64,000 nt of DNA. Source: Anomaloglossus baeobatrachus (Eukaryota; Chordata; Amphibia; Anura; Aromobatidae). Under the pieces are notes generated by a model, which worked only from the letters and a program-made list of their open reading frames with translations, was not told the origin of the DNA and made no database searches. The stretch lies in assembly GCF_048569485.1 (NCBI RefSeq), contig NC_134357.1, forward strand, positions 474,108,187 through 474,172,186. Reading direction: 5' to 3'. Below, in pieces: positions 55,752 through 64,000 of this stretch. Every line of letters starts with the position of its first letter. Positions within the stretch are counted from its first letter, which is position 1. The translations under genes were made by a program, and so were the position numbers.

Positions 55752-56806
55752 TTCACCTTTTTATTAGCTGTGGCCGATTTAGAAGATCAGTGCACGTAAA
55801 GTCAGCGGGCCGGTTCCCGGGAGTTCAAGCAGAGAAAGGATATTAGTCCAGCACCTGAAGGCAGGTTATTCCAGTTCTAAAATTTCAAGGACTTGATAAA
55901 ATCATTATGGTTTTATTGGTGTATTAAAATACAAAAGGTTAAAATCATTGCGTCTTACGCGTTTCAAGCCTACACAAGGCTCTTACTCATAGCATAACAA
56001 AAATGAACAGAGTAAAACATTTTATACACTCCACCAAAAGGTAGACATCACCCCACCTCTAATTAATTGATCCATGCAACTAGGCAAATTGCCTGGGCGT
56101 GAACACATTACACACTTTATATATTCATGAAAAAAGAGCTCCAATGCCAGAAAAAAAGGATATATATATATATATATACTCTTCTCTGGGTCATTGCTTA
56201 CTGTTAGCCTGTAGACCACTTCTGGGTCACGATCTGTGGGGATACAGAGCAGAGTGACGGCGGCAGCTCCCAATGTCGTGTAAGTCGGCGGGATGATCCC
56301 CAGCACCCGGAGGCAGCGGCATGCGGTGGAAGAACAGGACGCAGGACGGTGTGCTGTTGAGAACCGTGTGGAGCCTCTTTGCAGGTGGCGTGGAGGATCA
56401 AGAATTCGATCTGTGGTGGTGGTAGTGGCCCCAGGCTCCGGTGTGGCTGCAGGCTTGCCTTCTACAGTGACTCAGGAGGTGGTGGACACGGACAGTTCAG
56501 CGGATGACCAACAGGATGACCCTGTCGCAGCTAGTCTAAGAAACGCTCCGAGGCAGCATGGTAAGGAGACAGCGATTGTGTTACGGTTGCTGTGGTACTG
56601 GAGACTATGTTTGGATTTCTTGCTACTGCACATGTGCAATCGCGGGAGCCATTGCACATGTGCGGGTGACATCATCGCTGACACGAGGTCACATGTCTCT
56701 GACACCTTTTAAGCTGATTGGCCGCTGGTCATGTGCTTGTGACACGTGGTCACATGTCTCTGACACCTTCTAAGCTGATTGGCCGCAGGTCATGTGCTTG
56801 TGACAC
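55752..56806 (-). repeat. 1,055-bp direct repeat, right copy
   Basis: Offset from 50030-51084 is a constant 5,722 bp at both ends, with about ten differences seen. It continues without a break into further 61-bp units at 56807. Confidence 0.88.
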
Positions 56807-57655
56807 GTGGTCACGTCTCTGACACCTTCTATGCCGATTGGTTGCTGGTCATGTGCTTGTGACGCTTTGCTCGGTGATAGGCCAGCGTGACGTCATTGCT
56901 GTCATTCTGGCAGCGGATTGGCTCTGGTGTCCTCCATCTTGGATGAGGCACAGAGTCTATATAAGACCGTGACGCACGCCGCCCGGCGCTCAGTCCTCTC
57001 GGTTCATGCATGAGAGTAGACGCTCTGTGCACGTTCCTCTAGGCATCTCTCTGTCTATGCTAGGTGAGCGCTACCGGCAGGGTAGCGTTCTTATACCTTA
57101 CAGCTTCGGCTGCGGTCAGTATCCTTACCTCTTAGTGCAGCGGACATAGGCAGGTGCCTGAGGCACATGGTCCGGCTGGGCCTTGTGATTCTACTCGTAG
57201 GTGGACGTTGCCACTAGGGTAACGTTCCTTATACTGCATCTGGCAGTTGTTCGTATCCTCGCACACTAGGGGAGCGAACATAGGTAGGACCTTTGTGCGG
57301 CTTATGATGCTGTCCGTCTCTTTTGCACCACTAGTGGAGTGAACCTAGGCAGGTGCCATATCTAGTGGTTCGTGTCCTCGCACACTAGTGGAGCGAATGC
57401 AGGTAGGAGCTTTGTGCGGCTTATGCTGCTGTCCGTCTCTTTTGCACCACTAGAAGAGCAGACCTAGGCAGGTGCCATATCTAGTGGTTCGTGTCCTCGC
57501 ACACTAGTGGAGCGAACGAAGGTAGGAGCTTTGTGCGGCTTACGCTGCTGTCCGTCTCCTGGCACCACTAGAGGAACGGACCTAGGTAGGTGCCATTTCA
57601 CACTCACTGCTTTTGTCTCTGTGATCATTAACAGAGACCATTCCACACACCCTCC
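56807..57655 (+). repeat. LTR-like or promoter-like block with a 119-bp minisatellite
   Basis: Begins with a third, diverged 61-bp unit. It then shows a TATA-type box (TCTATATAAGACC near 56958) followed by GC-rich sequence, and three units of about 119-125 bp at 57242-57604 (GTTCGTRTCCTCGCACACTAG...CACCACTAG...GGTGCCAT). No coding sense. It could be an LTR or the 5' part of the element whose other end is the direct repeat; I cannot tell which. Confidence 0.55.
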
Positions 57656-57686
57656 AAGTAAGGGAGGAATTGCCTTATTTACTAAG

Positions 57687-58016
57687 TTAGTTTTTTACAG
57701 CTGTATCAGCAAATGTATGAATCCCTGTTTCCGTTACTCACTTGAGTTTACTAGGAAGCTCTTTAGGGGTTTTGGATCAGTTTTTTTCTGCTATGTTATG
57801 TGTAGTATCTTCTTATCTATATCATTTGCAATTTAATGGAATTGATCCCTTTTGGATAGAGTGGATTCAGCTCCTGCAGTGACTGCAGGTGTGAGAAGAT
57901 GCAGAATTGTGGGGTTAAAAGCTTCCACTCCAATTAAAGTTACCTGTACATTCCTACAATGCATTGTTTTTGGGTGTTTTCTTTGGCCAATGATGATGTC
58001 TTTCCTGATCTGTTAA
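57687..58016 (+). repeat. Second copy of the repeat at 48446-48785
   Basis: Same start (TTTTTTACAGCTGTATCAGC) and same end (CCTGATCTGTT) as the copy beside the retrocopy, but here no coding part precedes it. The shared sharp ends suggest either a 3'-UTR retrocopy or a small repeat family. Confidence 0.7.
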
Positions 58017-58079
58017 TAATCAGTAAGACCAGGCACTCCAATTGAAAAAAAAAATAGATATTTATTTTATATTTTTATG

Positions 58080-59545
58080 TTTTTTTTTAGCAACAACAAT
58101 TACCAAAAATGTGGGTACATCCACTTGTAATGGACCGTGAGGCAAAGGGACATTTTTCTGTATTATACCAAGATTTGAGAATGTTCAATCAACACCATAA
58201 TTTAAAAAAAAAAAACATAATGTCTTTCAAATTGTTTTAATTATAGTAATACAGATGTTGAACAGTTGAAAATGTCTAATAATGAAAACCTTAACAAAAA
58301 TGTATATATTTTTAAACTTAACTTACATCTTGTAATTATGTTAGTGTAAAGTAATTACGTTTTTTGTAACAAATATAAACTAACAAATTTAATTATAACA
58401 AAATTTTCGTATTTCACATTTACCCTCAGGTATGAAGATAAATTCTTGTCATTCTGCCGCCTACCCAATATGGGTTTTGATCAGCTTTTACACATTGTGA
58501 GAGAAGAAATCCCATATAAAGACACCCTGATGCCCCAAGCAATTTCTGCAGAGGAAAGACTGCTCATCACATTAAGGTTGTAGTTTGACTTCAATTTGTA
58601 ATAATGAACAACACAATAAATGGATGTATGTATGTTGCAATGTCTACAAAGATGGAGGTTATGTTGAATAACAAATCCCAAAATTTTGATTATAAATATG
58701 ATCATCTTTACACGATTCTGTGTTAATTGTTATTGTATTTTTTTGTTTTCCGGATTTTTGGCCACTGGTGAAAGCTTTTCATCTCTGCATCTGCAATTGA
58801 GGGTGGAAAAGTCTACAATATCAGAAATTGTCCGTAGCACTTGCAATGTGATTTGGGAGAAATTAAAGCCCATTGTTATGCCATCCCCAAATGAGGATAT
58901 TTGGTTGAAGGTAGCATCAGGTTTTGAATTAGTTGCAAACTTCCCTAATTGCATTGGTGCAGTTGATGGGAAACACGTCAGGGTACTTCAGGCCCTACGC
59001 TCTGGATCGAGATTTTTCAAATACAAAAAATATTTTTCAGTTGTACTCATGGCTGTGGCTGATGTCAAGTACAATTTTATCGCCATTGACGTAGGTGCAT
59101 ATGGCAGTACTGGTGACTCTAGTTTTGAGAAATTCACAAATTGGATTTCAACTACTACAAAATTTACAAAACATCCCAGCCCCTAAACCTTTGCCAGGTT
59201 CAACAAATCCTGTACCATTTGTAATGGTTTCTGATGAGGCCTTCCCTCTACTTCCTAACCTGATGCGGCCTTACCCATGCAGGGGACTTGATGACCGACG
59301 AAGGATCTTCAACTATAGGCTGAGTAGGGCACGTAGATATGTAGAATGTACAACTAAATGTAAACACCGTAGATGCTGTCATAAAAGCATGTTGTGAGCT
59401 ACACAATTACCTTCGCCAATATAGCTCTGATGTAAGTGAGGATGCACAGGCTCTTAGTTTCATGCCTGTGTTGTCTGTCGCTGGTAGACCAAATAATTCT
59501 GGTATGTTGGTGAGAGAATCATATACAGATTATTTCATGCATGGA
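58080..59545 (+). pseudogene. PIF/Harbinger transposase relic with introns
   Basis: HARBI1-like nuclease of Harbinger DNA transposons. Exon-like blocks: 58090-58205 (PKMWVHPLVMDREAKGHFSVLYQDLR), 58431-58578 (YEDKFLSFCRLPNMGFDQLLHIVREEIPY, after a TTTACCCTCAG acceptor), and from about 58755 (FLATGESFSSLHLQLRVEKSTISEIVRST). DDE-region motifs: NCIGAVDGKHV, then NFIAIDVGAYGSTGDS, then SDEAFPLLPNLMRPYP and RRIFNYRLSRARRYVECT. A frame change lies between the second and third motif. It ends RESYTDYFM and then meets an LTR-like piece, so the right terminus is lost. No partner Myb-like gene is seen. Confidence 0.82.
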
Positions 59546-59547
59546 CC

Positions 59548-59842
59548 ACAGTGAGTACCCTTGGTTCCTGCACCCTGTCCTCCCAAATCGACCAAAACTC
59601 CTCATCCCCGGGCCTTCCCTACCTGCGGAGGGACTGACATGTTGCTGCTTTACACCATCTGCCCCGGTCCTCTCTCCAGCAGCGGCGGTACTCCCATTAC
59701 CGCAACCCGCAGGTGGTTTCACAAACGTTTCCCCTGTAAATAACCCCTTTTACGGATCAGAGTGTCCGCCAAGCCGGGTCCGGACCCCTCGAGCCACGAC
59801 GATCCCGGATCCGAGCAGCCCGATTAACACCAGGGCGGCACA
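59548..59842 (+). repeat. 3' part of the LTR-like block seen at 26303-28164
   Basis: CCACAGTGAGTA...CTGCCCCGGTCCTCTCTCC...GTCCGGACCCCTCGAGCC to GGGCGGCACA is closely similar to 27878-28164. It is cut on the left where it meets Harbinger sequence and joins the LINE at the same LINE base as in copy II. Confidence 0.82.
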
Positions 59843-60981
59843 AAAGTATTGGTGGATGATGATGGCAAAGAAGAAAAAGGTGGGGATGTGGTTTAATAGG
59901 TGGGTAGGTTTTTTCAAAGCTTGTTCAGTAAGAAAGTGTGATTTAGAGAATGATGATGTTTTTTGCTTGCTATTAAGATTTTTGTGGCTGAAAGTGAGTG
60001 TTCTGGTTTGATTGAGGTGCTATCTGAGAAGGAGTTGTGGAATGCGGTGTCTAAATCTCCAAAAAATAAATCCCCGTGGCATGATGGGATCCCATCCGAG
60101 TTTTATTTGAAGTACTGGGATGTAATCTCTCAGGATCTTATGGAAGTGATCTGTGCGTTGTTTTCTTGTGGAAATATGCCTGAATGTATGAAAAGAGGCT
60201 TGGTTGTTCTGTTGTTTAAGGTGAGAGAATGAGGCTTGTGAAATGGAGTCCCATTACCTACTTCATGCTGATTATAATTTGTTTGCCAAGATCTTAGCCT
60301 TTCGTATAAGGTGTGTGATTAGGTCTGTGATTGGTGAGGATCAGGTTAGTGCTGTGCCCGAGAAGAGGATACACGATAATGTCTGTTTGGTGCAGGATAT
60401 GATTGAGGATTGCAGGAGAAGAAGGAAAAGTGTGATTTTGTGTACACTTGACTTTGAAAAAGCATTTGATTTCTGTTTAGAGTGTTATTGAGGGTGGGTT
60501 TCCCTGAGAAGCTGGTGAGGTTGAATTCAGATATGTATGAAGGGGACAGAAGTGTTGTGCAGGAGAATGGCCGCATGACTGAACCGTTTGAGATTCTTTC
60601 TGGTGTGATGCAGGGGTATCCCCTTTCCGCCATTTTGTTTATTTGGGTAATGGAACCTCTGTTGCAACTTATAAGATCATATAAAGTGTTTAAAGGCCTT
60701 TTAGTGCCAGATAGTGGAGGGAAAGTGGTTAAAGTGGTGGATTATATGGATGATGTCTGTGGCTTGTGTGAGACTGAGAGTGATTTGGTGAGCGTGAAAT
60801 TAGTGAATCTGTTTTTTGTGGTTTCTGTGTTCAAAATTAATTGGGATAAAAGTAGTTAGTGTTTTTTAGTAGTCACATGGTGATGGATGCCGATATGGAG
60901 GTAGTGAATGGTGGCATTAGAGTGTTGGGTGTAAGTCTGAATGAAACCTTGAAGGGAGACGATAGTTGCAGCGAGATAATG
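59843..60981 (+). pseudogene. Tx1-group LINE copy IV: RT fragment, paralogue of copy II
   Basis: Collinear with 28165-29300 and roughly 95% alike by eye. Motifs: ESECSGLIEVLSEKELWNAVSKSPKNKSPW, GIPSEFYLKYWDVISQ, EDQVSAVPEKRIHDNVCLVQD, CTLDFEKAFDF, LSGVMQGYPLSAILF, DYMDDVCGL, GIRVLGVSLNETLKGDD. Frame breaks overlap partly with those of copy II, as expected for a duplicated dead copy. Cut at 60981 by the DIRS-type element. Confidence 0.85.
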
Positions 60982-63900
60982 AAAAATCCCATAGCAACTA
61001 GCTGGGGGATTAACATGATCATACAGGCCCTGAGGTATTTTCTACCTAGTAACGCGGGTGTGTGGCCTGTGGCCAATCAGAACACTGCGCGCATGTTTAT
61101 AATATTTTGAGAGGCTGTGAGGTAATTTTTCTGCCTAGTAACGCAGGTGTGTGGCTTTGGCCAATTAACACACCGCGCGGGTGTCTGGTGAATATTTATT
61201 GGCTAGCTACATTTTGTGCGGGAAGGTTTTTCCCTATAAAAGAGTGGGTTTTTGGTCAGCTGTGCCATTCACAGCTGAAGATCAAAGAAGAATTTGCCAT
61301 GGAGTCCTTACTTCAGCAGCTGATCCAGAGGGCCGGCGAGGAAGACGGAGTCCAGTGGATGCTTGCCTGTCTAGGGGAAGGCGGAACTGAAGAATCGGAG
61401 CTGCGGGAGAGGGGAGAAGTGTCGGAGTCGGCGGCAGCGGTTCCGGTCGCAGCGATGGAAGGTGTCGGCATAGCTCTGAGGTCGAGAAAAAGGAAGGAGG
61501 CGTACTCACCACCGGGGTCGGAGAGGAGGTCCAGGAGCGGCAAAGCTGGAGCGGCGCCTGCGGAAGTCCGGAGGAAAGCAGCGGCATCGCAGAGGCTGAG
61601 CGGAGATCCGGAAGAAGCGGAAGCAGCGGCAGCGGTCGTGCGAGATCCGGTCAAGCGGGACTTCGCGGCAGCAGCGCGAGACTTCTGGAGGCCGCGTCAT
61701 CCAGAGGCGACGGCGGTGACGGAGGTCATGGGTCGGGCTGCTGCTGTCCATGGTGCCGGAGAGGAGGTTGTCGCGGGCCGTAGCATGCCGTCGCTGCTGC
61801 AAAAGAGCTCCATTGCAGCGGCGGCGCTACAGGCCTGGACCTCTGAGGATTCCGCGAGCGACAGCGGCGAGGCCTGCGGGGTTCCTGGGCCTGCCGCCCC
61901 GGTATCATCGGTCGCTGCCTCCCAGCCATCGGATGCCAGCAGCAGGAGGGAGAATCGGAACTACAGGAATGGTGAGACTTCCTTTTCACATTCCCCTTTT
62001 CCTAACACAGCTAGTGTAGATAGCGTTAGGGATTTCATTTATAGTATATGTTCAGATTTTATGCAGACTGGTGCTAGGTTAGCTACCCCCCAGCCAGTGC
62101 TGCCTGTAGATTCACTAGAGCTTGTTCAGGGTATTCCACAAACCTCTTACAAGGAGGCATTAACATGTCAATCTTCTCCTTTGGGGTTCCATTTGACTGG
62201 AGCTGTAAAGGAGAAGATTTGGAAAAAAGAATATGTAGATGTATTTTCGCTGTTGCCTGCACGGATTGCGGGGTCTGAGGTCAGGGATGAGTTGGACAAT
62301 GATAAGAAAAAGGTGTACAAGTCCTTTCACAACTGGCTGCAGGCGTTCGCAATCTATGCTTCAGTTTTGGGTGAGCGGTTCCCTGGAGATTGCAGTGGGC
62401 TGTTCCAGCATATTGATGCGATATTGGAAGCCTACCAGAATTTCGGGGGAATTGCATGGCTCGTCTATGACGAGTCATTTAGGCAAAAGATGGCAGTTCA
62501 TGTTAGTATGAAGTGGGGGGAGAAAGATGTAGGATTATGGTTAAATCTAATGTTACCACAGAGGATCACAGCTGCAAAGCAGGCTCCTAATCCGCAGTTG
62601 AAGAAAGGAGTCTGCTTTGCTTTTAATGAATCGGCTTGTAAGTGGCTGAACAACTGCAGGTTTAAGCACGAATGTTCTAATTGTGGAGGTTCACATCCCA
62701 TGGCGAGATGTTTTAAGCGTAGTGTAGCAGAGCAGGTCAGCAGTCCAATAATCCGCGGGAGCTTTTTCTCAAAAGCACAGACTCCTGTGAGGTTGGGAAA
62801 AATGCTCCCGTGGCTAAAACGGTTTCCAGACAAGCTGAAAGCCAGCATAATAACTAATGGCTTTGAACATGGGTTTTTTGTACCGCCTTTTTTGGGTCAG
62901 GGTTGTGTAGTGGTTCAGAATTTACCTTCTATTAGGCTGCATATTCAAGCTGTCTCTGAGCACATTTCAAAGGAATTGCTTTTGGACAGATTGGCGGGCC
63001 CATTCTCTTCCCCTCCGTTTTTTAATTTCCGAATCTCACCCTTGGGAATAGTGCCAAAGAAGGAGTCTGGCAGTTTTAGGGTAATACACCATTTGTCTTT
63101 TCCACATGGAGGGTCTCTGAACGATGAAGTTGATGCCAGGGATGCATCGGTAAAGTATGCATCGTTTGATATGACAGTAGAGCTCCTGCGACAGTTTGGT
63201 CGCGGAGCTCTGCTGGCAAAGTCTGACATAAAATCGGCGTTCCGATTATTGCCGGTTCATCCTTCTGGTTTCAACTCGTTGGGGTTTTACTTTAATGGGG
63301 ATTTTTTCTTTGATAAGTGTTTGCCAATGGGGTTTGCATTATCATGTTTTTATTTTGAAAGCTTTTCGTCATTTTTACATTGGGTAGTGCAGGATTCAGT
63401 GCCGGCTGGCGGGATCCTGCACTACTTGGATGATTTTTTGTTCGTGGGCCACAGGGATTCTGATTTGTGTATGGAACTGTGGCAGAAGTTTTTGATGTTT
63501 ATGAACCATTTTGGGGTTCCTGTGGCCGGCGAAAAGACAGTATCCCCCTGCCAGAAGCTGGATTTTTTGGGTATTACAATTGATTCAGCTTTGCTTGAGT
63601 GCAGCCTGCCAGCTGATAAATTGAGGCAGCTGTAGGATTTAATTGATAATATTGGGTCAAAGAAAAATGTCACCCTTAGAGAATTGCAATCGTTGTTAGG
63701 ATCGCTTAATTTTGCACTTTGCATTACTCCCATGGGAAGGGAGTTTTGCCACAGGCTTTATGACAGCATCAAGGGGTTAAGTTCTCCTATGGCACATATC
63801 CGGGTATCTGCGGAAATGAGGGAGGACTTGTAAGTCTGGAAGAGATTTTTAGGCAAATTCAATGGGATTAGCTGTCTGCAGGAGCAGTTCTGTTCGTCTG

Positions 63901-64000
63901 AGGACCTAAGTCTTCGAATTTTTGCAGATGCTTCTTATGGGTTTTTAGTTTGTTTAGGCAGTGCATGGTCTGCTGACGCCTGGCCAAAGGAATGGCTAGC
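60982..64000 (+). mobile_element. DIRS-type retrotransposon, 5' part; runs off the window
   Basis: Fossil. The leader contains two copies of a segment of about 98 bp (CCTAGTAACGCRGGTGTGTGG, at about 61040 and 61138) and a TATAAAAG box at 61235. The coding region from 61299 encodes a gag-like part followed by a DIRS-clade RT and RNase H. Tyrosine recombinase and the right terminal repeat would lie beyond 64000. It looks broken in about two places in the visible part. It interrupts LINE copy IV. Confidence 0.85.
61299..64000 (+). pseudogene. DIRS gag-like protein, reverse transcriptase and RNase H (fossil, partial)
   Basis: ATG 61299 (MESLLQQLIQRAGEED) follows the TATA box by about 60 bp. Order of parts: Ala/Arg/Glu-rich N-terminus to about 61970; a conserved gag-like region (62150-62580); a Cys/His cluster (CKWLNNCRFKHECSNCGGSHPMARC, near 62640-62710); RT with SPLGIVPKKESGSFRVIHHL, LLAKSDIKSAFRLLPVHP, LPMGFALSCFYFESF and the catalytic YLDDFLFVG near 63424; then an RNase H-like region from about 63880 (RIFADASYGFLVC). 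DIRS elements integrate with a tyrosine recombinase, not seen here because the window ends. Confidence 0.85.

Overview
This window is vertebrate, most likely amphibian (frog-like), repeat-dense DNA with no intact host protein-coding gene that I recognise. The evidence is the mix of element families: L1-type and L2/CR1-type LINEs, Tx1-group LINEs sitting in U2 snRNA genes (the Keno lineage, known from Xenopus and zebrafish), Penelope-like elements (PLEs), DIRS, gypsy, hAT, Harbinger and Tigger-like elements. The species is inference.

The organising feature is a decayed tandem array of U2 snRNA genes. Pieces lie at 30567-30720 (U2 nt 38-191), 31207-31240 (nt 1-34), 45615-45769 (nt 38-end), 49698-49734 (nt 1-37) and 49915-50001 (nt 38 onward). 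Spacers between them keep the U2 3' box and a shared upstream region. Each break in a U2 gene falls at nt 34-38 and is filled by a Tx1/Keno-type LINE, or in one case by a 180-bp insert with an A-rich tail. Four LINE copies are recognisable: copy I (5585-20322, interrupted), copy II (25199-30566, interrupted), copy III (31241-45614, interrupted, with the U2 5' part on its left and the U2 3' part on its right) and copy IV (59843-60981).

These LINEs were then used as landing sites. Copy I holds a 43-bp L2 stub and a larger L2 copy. That L2 copy was split by a nearly whole L1 (6636-12504) and by a minus-strand gypsy element (12742-18294), which itself carries an 833-bp insert. A hAT element (20324-25022) joins copies I and II. 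Copy II carries an LTR-like block (26303-28164) with a minus-strand PLE piece inside it. Copy III is split by a PLE (32456-41096), which is split by a plus-strand gypsy element (35099-39626); copy III also carries a 502-bp insert that starts at a hammerhead-like motif.

Right of the array there is a two-unit duplicated sequence resembling a host-gene retrocopy (47019-48440), another U2 unit, and a PLE with an intact 815-codon frame (51196-53643) between two 1,055-bp near-identical direct repeats. After it come an LTR-like, minisatellite-rich block, an intron-bearing Harbinger relic, LINE copy IV (a paralogue of copy II, with the same LTR-LINE junction), and the 5' part of a DIRS-type element that runs off the window end. 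The window begins inside an older L1-type element (1-5417). Target-site duplications read directly from the sequence fix the order of most insertions.
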